Origin: DAOUAJ01 sp034433615 | GTDB lineage: Bacteria; Chloroflexota; Anaerolineae; DUEN01 | Length of the DNA stretch: 12,333 nucleotides | Direction of reading: 5' to 3' | Assembly: GCA_034433615.1 (NCBI GenBank) | Contig: DAOUAJ010000385.1 | Location: 1-12,333 of the forward strand | Shown here: positions 6,104-12,333 of the stretch, one piece after another | How the letters are laid out: the number at the start of each line of letters is the position of its first letter | Numbering within the stretch: the stretch's first letter is position 1 | Notes under the pieces: model-generated | Seen by the model: the letters and a program-made list of their open reading frames with translations, nothing else | Told to the model about the DNA's origin: nothing | Database searches by the model: none | Made by a program: the position numbers and the translations under genes

Positions 6104-7093
6104 ATGCAAGCTGTCCTGATCTATAACCCATTCGCCGGCTCAGGGCGCTCTGCCGAGGACATAGACCTGGTGGTGGGTATGCTGCACCGGCGTGGGTGGA
6201 CGGTGCAGGTGCGGGAGACGCAACAGGTCGGGGAAGCGGCGGAATTCTCGCGGGAGGCGGCCGCGGCCGGGTGCGAGATGGTGCTGGCAGTCGGCGGAGA
6301 TGGCACCTTGGGTCACGTGATCCAGGGGTTGGCTGGCACGCGGACAGCTCTGGGAGTGCTTCCGGCTGGAACGGGCAACGTATTGGCACGACAGTTAGGC
6401 ATGCCTGTGCCCGGCCCGCTTCACCCCTCTGTGCTACGCAAGGCAACAGAGCTCATTCTGACGGGCCGTCCCCATTTGGTGGATCTGGGGTTCCTGACCA
6501 ACGCTGCTACGGGCGAGCGCGGCCGTTATTTTCTGTGCTGGGCCGGGATCGGAATAGATGCGGCGATCACGCAGGAGGTTGAACTGTTTCCACAACTCAA
6601 GCGCCGCCTGGGCCTCGGTGCTTTTGCGATCTCTGCCGTGAATATCTTGCGTCACTATGCCGGCACGCGGGCAGAACTGATCGTTGATGGGCAGAGGGTG
6701 CGTCCTCGACGCGTGCTCCTGGCAGTCGCCAGCAACGTGGAATTATACGCTGGCTTCTTCCATATCTCCCCCAACGCACGCCTGGACGATGGCCTGTTGG
6801 ACTTCAGTTGTTTTCGCGGCGATTACTGGTTCGATACCATTTACCATGCACTGATCATCCTGCTGCGCCGTCACGCCCGCGATCCGCGCGTCAGCCTCTA
6901 CCAGGCGCGGGAGATAGAGATCAATACGGCCCGACCGCTGCCTGTGCACGTGGACGCGGAGCCTTGCGGGAGCACCCCGGTGCGCATTCGGGTGGTGCCT
7001 CAGACCTTGCGTCTGATCGTCCCGCCCACGGTACCTGCTCACATTCTGTCTCAATCCATCTCATCCGAGGAAGAAGGGGCGTGCGCTACCTGA
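6104..7093 (+). CDS. YegS/BmrU-type lipid kinase (diacylglycerol kinase catalytic domain)
   Basis: A 329-residue protein of the diacylglycerol/sphingosine kinase fold, which phosphorylates lipid hydroxyls with ATP at the membrane surface. Seen: the N-terminal strand with NPFAGSG (8-14), the nucleotide-binding GGDGT motif at 64-68, PAGTGNVLA at 87-95, and the C-terminal PNARLDDGLLD segment followed by VHVDAEP, as in YegS and DgkB relatives. The length is typical (about 300-330). GGTGGG lies 5 nt before ATG 6104. It is the first gene of a rightward operon, and its last 13 nt overlap the antiporter gene. The substrate (diacylglycerol, phosphatidylglycerol or another lipid) cannot be told. The PAP2-like gene at the end of the operon might act on related lipid phosphates. 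Confidence 0.9.
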   Translation: MQAVLIYNPFAGSGRSAEDIDLVVGMLHRRGWTVQVRETQQVGEAAEFSREAAAAGCEMVLAVGGDGTLGHVIQGLAGTRTALGVLPAGTGNVLARQLGMPVPGPLHPSVLRKATELILTGRPHLVDLGFLTNAATGERGRYFLCWAGIGIDAAITQEVELFPQLKRRLGLGAFAISAVNILRHYAGTRAELIVDGQRVRPRRVLLAVASNVELYAGFFHISPNARLDDGLLDFSCFRGDYWFDTIYHALIILLRRHARDPRVSLYQAREIEINTARPLPVHVDAEPCGSTPVRIRVVPQTLRLIVPPTVPAHILSQSISSEEEGACAT

Positions 7094-8124
7094 ATCTGCT
7101 ATTGGCTGGCGTCCCGCTAGCCATCATTGGGAGCTTCTTACACTGGAGCCCTTTGTTGCTGTTCTGGCTTGCTGCCATCGGCGTCATCCCGCTGGCTGGC
7201 TTGATGGGGGAGGCAACGGAGGAGTTGGCCGCCTACGCCGGCCCCCGTGTGGGCGGGCTGCTCAATGCCACCCTGGGCAACGCAGCCGAGCTGATCATCA
7301 CCATCTTCGCCATTCGTGAGGGCCTGCTGGAGCTGGTCAAAGCCTCCATCACCGGCTCGATCCTGGGCAACATCCTGCTGGTCACGGGAGCGAGCTTGCT
7401 GCTGGGAGGGCTGCGTCACGGCCGACAGCAGTTCGACCGCAGCCATGCCGGCGTCAACGCCACCATGATGATCCTGGCCATCGTCGCCCTGGCCATCCCT
7501 TCCCTCTTCTTTTTCGCCTCGGAGGCCACCAGTGGCCCCGTGGAGTCATTGAGCCTGGGCGTGGCCTCAGCCATGATCGTAGTTTACGTGCTGGGGCTCA
7601 TCTTCTCTTTAAACCAGCAAAGCGGTCATCGGACGACTGAGCCTATCAACACCCACGGTCGCTGGGGGCTACTCCAGGCTTTGGGCCTCCTGGCAATCTC
7701 GACCATCTTCATCGCCTGGCTGAGCGAGATCCTGGTGGGCGCAGTTGAACATACCGTCGCGGCGATGGGACTGTCCGAGTTCTTCCTGGGGATCATCATT
7801 GTGCCGTTGGTGGGCAACGTGGCTGAACACCTGGTGGGTGTACAGGCGGCGCTCAAGAACCAGATGGAGCTGAGCCTGAGCATCTCCATCGGTTCCAGCC
7901 TGCAAATCGCGCTGTTCGTGGCCCCCGTCCTGGTGTTCGTCAGCCTGCTCCTGGGACATGCGTTGACGCTGGTCTTCAACCAATTCGAGCTGATCGCGCT
8001 GTTCGGTGCATCCCTCATCGCCGCGCTGGTGGCGCTGGACGGGGAGAGCAACTGGCTGGAAGGCGCACAGCTCCTGGTCGTCTATCTCATTATCGGCCTG
8101 GCCTTCTTCTACCTTCCGGTTTGA
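7081..8124 (+). CDS. Ca2+/H+ antiporter (CaxA / CAX family)
   Basis: A 347-residue inner-membrane cation/proton exchanger made almost wholly of hydrophobic helices, about eleven. The two inverted alpha-repeats of the Ca2+/cation antiporter superfamily are clear: GNAAELI at 66-72 (followed by the ASITGSILGNILLV stretch) and GNVAEHL at 245-251 (followed by SISIGSSLQIALFV), with acidic residues Glu70 and Glu249. An acidic cytoplasmic loop is not obvious; a polar linker (residues about 178-195) separates the halves. The start GTG 7081 was chosen because the mature-looking sequence begins MRYLNLLLAG and the gene then overlaps the kinase gene by 13 nt. Upstream in-frame codons back to 6808 lie inside the kinase and give non-membrane sequence. 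xseA follows after 4 nt. Confidence 0.9.
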   Translation: MRYLNLLLAGVPLAIIGSFLHWSPLLLFWLAAIGVIPLAGLMGEATEELAAYAGPRVGGLLNATLGNAAELIITIFAIREGLLELVKASITGSILGNILLVTGASLLLGGLRHGRQQFDRSHAGVNATMMILAIVALAIPSLFFFASEATSGPVESLSLGVASAMIVVYVLGLIFSLNQQSGHRTTEPINTHGRWGLLQALGLLAISTIFIAWLSEILVGAVEHTVAAMGLSEFFLGIIIVPLVGNVAEHLVGVQAALKNQMELSLSISIGSSLQIALFVAPVLVFVSLLLGHALTLVFNQFELIALFGASLIAALVALDGESNWLEGAQLLVVYLIIGLAFFYLPV

Positions 8125-8128
8125 TGCG

Positions 8129-9340
8129 ATGTCGGTGCTCATCTACAGCGTCTCCCAGCTTACCAGTTACATTAAAGGGCTGTTTCTCCAGGACGATTTG
8201 CTGCAGGATGTCTGGGTCGAGGGGGAGATCAGCAACTTCTCTCGCGCTGCCTCGGGGCATTGTTATTTCACTCTCAAGGATGCGTCGGCAGCGCTGAGTT
8301 GTGTCATGTGGCGCGGTCAGGCCATCCGGCTCCCTCTGGAACCGCGCAACGGCGACGCCGTCCTGGCCCACGGCTACGTGTCGGTTTACGAGCAACGGGG
8401 GGCGTATCAGCTTTACGTGGATTTGCTGCAGCCGGCCGGGCTGGGTCGGCTCTACCTGGAGCTGGAGACGCTCAAGACCCGCCTGGAGGCGGAGGGGCTG
8501 TTCGCTGCCGAGCGCAAGCGTCCCATCCCGGCCCGACCGCGGCGGATCGGGCTGGTCACCTCGGCCGATGCGGCCGCCTTGCGCGACATTTTGCGCACCC
8601 TCGCCGCCCGTTACCCGCTGGTGGACGTCATCCTGGCCAGCACGTTGGTGCAAGGAGCAGACGCGCCCCCGCAAATCGTCAGCGCCATCGCCGCGCTGAA
8701 TCACTGGTCCCGCACGCGCGAACCGATTGATGTTCTGATCGTAGCACGCGGGGGAGGCAGCCTGGAGGAGCTGTGGGCGTTTAACGACGAGCGGGTGGTG
8801 CGAGCTATCGCCGCCTCGGACATCCCGGTCATCAGCGGCGTGGGCCACGAGACCGACTTTACCCTGGCCGATCTGGCCGCCGACCTGCGCGCTCCTACCC
8901 CCACGGGCGCGGCGACCGTGGCGGTGCCCGATGTTCGCGATCTGACCCGGCAGGTGATCGCCCTGCGTGGCCGGCTCCTGGCTCTCGTCACAGGCCGGCT
9001 GACCGAAACCCGCCAGCGGGTCGAACGCCTGGAACGCGAGTTGCAACGGGCCTCGCCCCTGGCCATCATCGCCAATCGCCGGCAACGGGTGGACGACCTC
9101 GCCCGCATGTTGCAGACACAGATTCGCCACAGTCTGATGTTGCGCCGCGCCCAGGTAGAAGGGGTACGTGGCCGGCTGGTGGGGCTCAACCCCGCGGGGG
9201 TGCTCCAGCGCGGCTACGCCATCGTGCGACGGCGAGACTCAGGCCAAGTGGTGCGCTCCGTGCAGCAAGTAGAACCCGGCCTGGGGTTGCGCGTCCGCGT
9301 CGCCGACGGCGAGTTCGATGTCCAGGTGGATCACGCGTGA
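8129..9340 (+). CDS. xseA: exodeoxyribonuclease VII large subunit
   Basis: Catalytic subunit of exonuclease VII, which degrades single-stranded DNA from both ends to oligonucleotides in repair and in removal of excess ssDNA. The protein has 403 residues, a little short of E. coli XseA (456). An N-terminal OB-fold is seen at about 3-100 (VWVEGEISNF, GHCYFTLKD). The catalytic domain has GLVTSADAAALRD with Asp153, VARGGGSLEELWAFND with Arg207, and GVGHETDFT with His240 and Asp243, matching the catalytic residues of E. coli. A long charged coiled-coil region (about 270-360) is followed by the C-terminal RGYAIV segment. ATG 8129 lies 4 nt after the antiporter stop with no clear Shine-Dalgarno sequence, so translational coupling is likely. 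xseB follows. Confidence 0.95.
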   Translation: MSVLIYSVSQLTSYIKGLFLQDDLLQDVWVEGEISNFSRAASGHCYFTLKDASAALSCVMWRGQAIRLPLEPRNGDAVLAHGYVSVYEQRGAYQLYVDLLQPAGLGRLYLELETLKTRLEAEGLFAAERKRPIPARPRRIGLVTSADAAALRDILRTLAARYPLVDVILASTLVQGADAPPQIVSAIAALNHWSRTREPIDVLIVARGGGSLEELWAFNDERVVRAIAASDIPVISGVGHETDFTLADLAADLRAPTPTGAATVAVPDVRDLTRQVIALRGRLLALVTGRLTETRQRVERLERELQRASPLAIIANRRQRVDDLARMLQTQIRHSLMLRRAQVEGVRGRLVGLNPAGVLQRGYAIVRRRDSGQVVRSVQQVEPGLGLRVRVADGEFDVQVDHA

Positions 9341-9426
9341 ATCCGCACGAGATGGGCGAAGGTCTCCCGACCGAGCCCTTTCGCCCCGGTCAAGAGACCT
9401 TCGGCGATCAATTGACAGGTGAGCAA

Positions 9427-9675
9427 ATGACTATGAACCCGACAGAACCGTTGACGTTTGAAGAGGCGTATGCCCAACTGGAGGCTGCTGTCCGGCGACT
9501 GGAGGAAGGCGGCCTCCCGCTGGAGGAATCGCTGGCCCTGTACGAGCGAGGCATGGAATTGGCCGCGCTGTGCACAGAACAGCTCGACCAGGCAGAGCTA
9601 CGGGTGCGCCAATTGCTCCCATCCCCCACTGGTGAAATGATTGCCGAGCCGTTCGAAGGATGGCAGGAATCATGA
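9427..9675 (+). CDS. xseB: exodeoxyribonuclease VII small subunit
   Basis: Small helical subunit that binds the coiled coil of XseA in several copies. From ATG 9427 it has 82 residues, the usual size (about 75-85), and contains the family signature FEEAYAQLEAAVRRLEEG, then LPLEESLALYERGMEL. AGGTGA (9417-9422) precedes ATG 9427 closely, and ATG 9433 is an equally possible start. The frame is open back to GTG 9337, which overlaps the xseA stop by 4 nt; that start would give 112 residues with an unusual polar 30-residue leader. If ATG 9427 is right, 86 nt between xseA and xseB are non-coding, wider than the other junctions of this operon. Confidence 0.9.
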   Translation: MTMNPTEPLTFEEAYAQLEAAVRRLEEGGLPLEESLALYERGMELAALCTEQLDQAELRVRQLLPSPTGEMIAEPFEGWQES

Positions 9676-10133
9676 AGACTGTAGTGCTGGGATTAGGGGC
9701 CTGGGGAAACGCCACCCTCTGGTTACCCGTGGCCTCTGGGATTCTGGTGCAACTGATCAAGTTCCTGGCCTGCTGGATTCGGGAACGGCATGTGGACTTT
9801 CGAGTGCTCGTACAGGCAGGAGGCATGCCCAGTTCGCACGCCGCGGTGGTGACTGCGTTGGCTACCGCCATCGGTGTGCGGGAAGGCACGACTTCTACAG
9901 CCTTCGCGCTGGCGTGTATTCTGGCAGTCGTCGTCATGTACGATGCCGCCGGCGTACGGCGGGCAGCCGGCCGTCAGGCGCAAATCCTGAACCGCATCGT
10001 CGAGGATCTCTACCAGGGGCAACCTATCGCTGAGGAACGATTGCGTGAGCTCCTTGGTCACACCCCGGTCGAGGTGATCGTAGGCGCGCTGGTGGGCTTT
10101 GCCCTCGCGTGGGGCTGGCTGGTGCTGGCGTAG
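9672..10133 (+). CDS. divergent PAP2 (DUF212, YuiD-like) membrane protein
   Basis: A 153-residue protein of the divergent PAP2 family. Motifs: GGMPSSH at 50-56, YDAAGVRRAAGRQA at 90-103 and LGHTPVEV at 128-135, the latter resembling the SGH/GHT part of acid phosphatase active sites. Four or so hydrophobic segments are seen (near 2-34, 58-68, 78-90 and 135-152), so it is a membrane protein. PAP2 relatives remove phosphate from lipid phosphates, but activity of this branch is not well established. The start at 9672 overlaps the xseB stop in an ATGA arrangement; ATG 9660, four codons upstream, is the alternative. It is the last gene of the operon. The lipid kinase at the operon head offers a possible functional pairing. 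Confidence 0.88.
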   Translation: MKTVVLGLGAWGNATLWLPVASGILVQLIKFLACWIRERHVDFRVLVQAGGMPSSHAAVVTALATAIGVREGTTSTAFALACILAVVVMYDAAGVRRAAGRQAQILNRIVEDLYQGQPIAEERLRELLGHTPVEVIVGALVGFALAWGWLVLA

Positions 10134-10170
10134 GGGCGGTGCCTCCGCCCCTCCCTCGAATGGAGGCACC
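10132..10170. repeat. two mutually exclusive hairpins after the DUF212 gene
   Basis: AGGGGCGG (10132-10139) pairs with CCGCCCCT (10145-10152) around the loop TGCCT. Alternatively GGTGCCTCC (10138-10146) pairs perfectly with GGAGGCACC (10162-10170) around a 15-nt loop. The two stems share bases 10138-10146, so only one can form at a time. The first starts inside the stop codon of the DUF212 gene. A T-run (10186-10190) lies about 15 nt beyond the second stem, too far for a textbook terminator. Confidence 0.55.
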
Positions 10171-10236
10171 CTTCTCTGGAGTAAGTTTTTGCCCTCGGAT
10201 CGCCCAATGGCGCTAACTTTTCCCCAAAATGCTCCC

Positions 10237-10290
10237 AGCCCCCGTCCCCGGGGGCGTCTCAGCATGGGGAGTCGCCCCGGGGACGGGGCT
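10237..10290. repeat. long GC-rich inverted repeat
   Basis: The 20-nt left arm (10237-10256) and the 18-nt right arm (10273-10290) are reverse complements apart from one extra C and one extra G in the left arm. The loop is 10257-10272. No T-run follows on either side. It lies in the spacer between the convergent DUF212 and pyrophosphatase genes and may block read-through or be a dispersed palindromic repeat. Confidence 0.6.
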
Positions 10291-10375
10291 CAGAGCACGA
10301 AAGCTTGTAGTCTTCGCCTCTCAGAAGATTGTTAGTGACATTGGACGGATCGCCCCTACGAGGGCATTCAATAGA

Positions 10376-10407
10376 AAACGGGGGTGGGCTTATGCCCATC
10401 CCCGTTT
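10376..10407 (-). terminator. intrinsic terminator of the pyrophosphatase gene
   Basis: A 14-pair stem (10376-10389 with 10394-10407) includes one G-T pair around the 4-nt loop TTAT. Its A-rich outer edge gives TTTTCTATT after the stem on the minus strand. It lies about 20 nt beyond the stop of the leftward pyrophosphatase gene. On the plus strand it ends in TTTCTT, so it may also stop rightward transcripts of the operon. Confidence 0.65.
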
Positions 10408-10427
10408 CTTCACTTAACAGATACCGA

Positions 10428-12333
10428 TCACTTACCCGCCGGCACCGTCACGGGAGCGGGAACACCAGCGGGTGCAGCCTCACGCTTGGACGTGGAGATA
10501 GCCCACCATAGCGCCGCCAACAACACCACGACGACGATGATGGAGCCAATGCCCAACCCCTTATACTGAACGATGATGGGGGCGATGATCAGGCTGACCA
10601 GGTTCACCACCTTAATCATGGGATTGAGGGCAGGACCGGCCGTGTCCTTCAATGGGTCGCCCACAGTGTCGCCCACCACGCTGGCCTTGTGCCGCTCGGA
10701 GCCCTTGCCCGTGTTGGCAGCCAGGTTACGTGGCTCGTCCTCGATCGTCTTCTTGGCGTTGTCCCAGGCACCACCGGCATTGGCCATGAACACTGCCAAC
10801 AACTGGCCGGAGAGGATGATGCCGGCCAGGAAGCCACCCAGCGCCTCCACCTGCAACAGCAGGCCGACGACGATGGGGGCCACCACGGCGATGGTGGCCA
10901 GGCTCACCAGCTCCTTCTGGGCGGCGATGGTCGAGATGGTCACCGCCTGCCGGTAATCCGGCTTAACCTTTCCTTCCATCAGACCGGGGATGCGGAACTG
11001 CCGGCGCACCTCCTCCACGATCAGGCCCGCCGCCCGGCTCACGGCTTTGATCGCCAGCGAGGAGAAGAGCCAGGGTACCGCGCCGCCGATCAGCATGCCG
11101 ACGAAGACCATGGGCTCAGACACGCGAATGCCGGAGGCCAGCGCTGCCGGGTCAATCTTGGTCACGTCGGTGATGTAAGAACCGAACAGCGACACGGCCG
11201 CGATCACCGCCGAGCCGATAGCGATCCCCTTGGTGATAGCCTTGGTCGTGTTGCCTACGGCATCCAGGTCGGCCATGATCTGGCGGGCTGTCGGATCCAG
11301 GCCGGCCATCTCGCCAATGCCATTGGCGTTATCCGAGATGGGGCCGAAGGAATCCATCGCCACGTTGTTGCCGGTCAGCGTCAACATGCCGATGCCGGTC
11401 ATGGCCACGCCGTACAGGATGAAGGCGACCTTGTGTGCCGGATTCTCCACCGGCATACCCGCGTAGATCAGGATGGCCGCGACGATGGTGAGCGCGATCA
11501 CGATGATGGCCCACACGCTGGATTCGTATCCCACGCTCAGGCCAGAGAGGATAGTGGTCGCCGGGCCGCTGTTGGTGCTCTTACGGATCTCCTTCACCGG
11601 CGCGGCATGGGTGCCGGTGAAGTAGTCGGTCAGGCGGTCAATCACGATGGCCAGTAACACGCCCACGGCTGTGGAGAGGAAAGGCCGCCACCAGCCGCCG
11701 GGCACCTGGTTCATGTAGACGACCGCGACGATGCCGAACAACACGACGGAGATCGCCGCCGAGGTGAGGAACCCCCGGAAGATGGCCGCCATGGCATCGC
11801 CGCTCTCCCCAGGCCCACCCTTCACCCGGTACGTGCCGATGATGGAAGCCAGCACGCCGATGCCGCGGACCAGCAACGGGTAAAGGATCCACTCGATGTG
11901 ACCAGTAATGGCGGTCAACGCCAGACCCAGGATTAGGGCGGAGACGATGGTGACCTCGTACGACTCGAAGATGTCGGCCGCCATGCCGGCGCAGTCGCCC
12001 ACATTATCCCCCACCAGGTCAGCGATCACGGCGGCGTTGCGCGGGTCGTCCTCGGGGATGTCCTGCTCAACCTTGCCCACCAAGTCGGCGCCCACATCGG
12101 CCGCCTTGGTGTAGATGCCGCCGCCCACACGCATGAAAAGGGCCAGCAGTGTACCGCCGAAGCCGAATCCCAGGAGAGCATCCGGGGCCGCCTTGCCGAA
12201 GACCATGAAGATGATGGTGCCGCCGAACAGACCCAGCCCATCCGTCAGCATCCCTGTGATCGTACCAGCTCGATAGGCGATGCGTAGCGCGTCGCCGAAG
12301 CTGTGGCGGGCTGCCGACGCCACGCGCACGTTA
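10428..12333 (-). CDS. hppA: membrane proton-translocating pyrophosphatase, K+-independent type; N-terminus cut by window edge
   Basis: Integral membrane enzyme that splits pyrophosphate and pumps H+ across the membrane. About 634 C-terminal residues are visible; the frame is open to the right edge, and perhaps 60-130 residues are missing compared with the usual 660-760. The catalytic region DVGADLVGKVE (bases 12066-12098) and the following DDPRN and GDNVGDCAGMAAD are intact. The later conserved block with WDNAKK (KKTIEDE) and the H-K-A-x-V-V-G-D-T-V-G-D-P segment is also present. In GNTTKAITKG the Lys codon at 11241-11243 is the residue that marks K+-independent enzymes, where K+-dependent ones have Ala. 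That points to H+ pumping without K+. Many hydrophobic helices are visible. The C-terminal tail is rich in Ala and Pro. The stop at 10428 is followed by a terminator. The promoter lies outside the window. Confidence 0.95.
   Translation of the reverse strand, partial: NVRVASAARHSFGDALRIAYRAGTITGMLTDGLGLFGGTIIFMVFGKAAPDALLGFGFGGTLLALFMRVGGGIYTKAADVGADLVGKVEQDIPEDDPRNAAVIADLVGDNVGDCAGMAADIFESYEVTIVSALILGLALTAITGHIEWILYPLLVRGIGVLASIIGTYRVKGGPGESGDAMAAIFRGFLTSAAISVVLFGIVAVVYMNQVPGGWWRPFLSTAVGVLLAIVIDRLTDYFTGTHAAPVKEIRKSTNSGPATTILSGLSVGYESSVWAIIVIALTIVAAILIYAGMPVENPAHKVAFILYGVAMTGIGMLTLTGNNVAMDSFGPISDNANGIGEMAGLDPTARQIMADLDAVGNTTKAITKGIAIGSAVIAAVSLFGSYITDVTKIDPAALASGIRVSEPMVFVGMLIGGAVPWLFSSLAIKAVSRAAGLIVEEVRRQFRIPGLMEGKVKPDYRQAVTISTIAAQKELVSLATIAVVAPIVVGLLLQVEALGGFLAGIILSGQLLAVFMANAGGAWDNAKKTIEDEPRNLAANTGKGSERHKASVVGDTVGDPLKDTAGPALNPMIKVVNLVSLIIAPIIVQYKGLGIGSIIVVVVLLAALWWAISTSKREAAPAGVPAPVTVPAGK

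Larger units (their letters stand above)
10134..10427. other. 294-bp spacer between convergent genes, no gene seen
   Basis: This stretch holds the alternative hairpins just after the DUF212 gene, the long GC-rich inverted repeat and the terminator of the pyrophosphatase gene, listed separately. CGGATCGCCC occurs twice in direct orientation (10196-10205 and 10346-10355). Short open frames here lack ribosome sites and codon character, so I see no protein gene and no RNA gene I can name. Confidence 0.6.

Noticed and set aside
6808..7080. Long N-terminal extension of the antiporter
   Set aside because: It lies within the lipid kinase gene in another frame and encodes no membrane segment. GTG 7081 gives the normal family length.
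10689..11657. 322-codon open frame on the plus strand
   Set aside because: It is antisense to the pyrophosphatase gene. Its His/Asp/Gly/Arg-rich content is typical of a reverse-frame shadow of a GC-rich gene.

Overview
The window is an ordinary-looking bacterial chromosome segment, moderately to strongly GC-rich, with tightly packed genes and sigma70-type promoters. The gene styles (LexA of E. coli-like length, a HerA-like ATPase next to a RecB/Cas4-like nuclease, a YegS-type lipid kinase with a Ca2+/H+ antiporter, a K+-independent type H+-pyrophosphatase) and GC-rich intergenic hairpins would fit a Chloroflexota member. That placement is an inference from style and should be held loosely. 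There is no rRNA, tRNA, CRISPR array, transposase or integrase.

Left part (1-4621). A translation-factor gene of the EF-G-like (FusA2) type runs leftward out of the window. It is divergent from lexA. The roughly 260 bp between them hold two back-to-back sigma70 promoters, each with a 17-nt spacer. The lexA promoter carries a perfect 8-6-8 inverted repeat over its spacer and -10 box, a very likely LexA auto-operator. Downstream of lexA, on the same strand and only 36 nt away, is a HerA-like P-loop ATPase. After a 223-bp gap full of nested inverted repeats comes a PD-(D/E)XK nuclease of the RecB/Cas4 type. This lexA - ATPase - nuclease run is the best candidate in the window for an under-described system: a DNA-end processing or defence module whose expression is tied to LexA.

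Middle (4622-6103). A leftward beta-lactamase-fold serine hydrolase is convergent with the nuclease. Its divergent promoter region, shared with the next rightward operon, contains GAGG/CCTC-rich repeats and a 12-bp perfect inverted repeat.

Right part (6104-10133). Five rightward genes overlap or nearly touch: YegS-type lipid kinase, CaxA-type Ca2+/H+ antiporter, xseA, xseB and a divergent PAP2 (DUF212/YuiD-like) membrane protein. They read as one transcript with one recognisable promoter. It combines lipid phosphate and ion transport functions with both subunits of exonuclease VII.

Right end (10134-12333). A 294-bp convergent spacer contains several strong hairpins, including a terminator-like one for the leftward gene. 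A leftward membrane pyrophosphatase follows, lacking its N-terminus at the window edge. It has the Lys signature of K+-independent H+-pumping enzymes.
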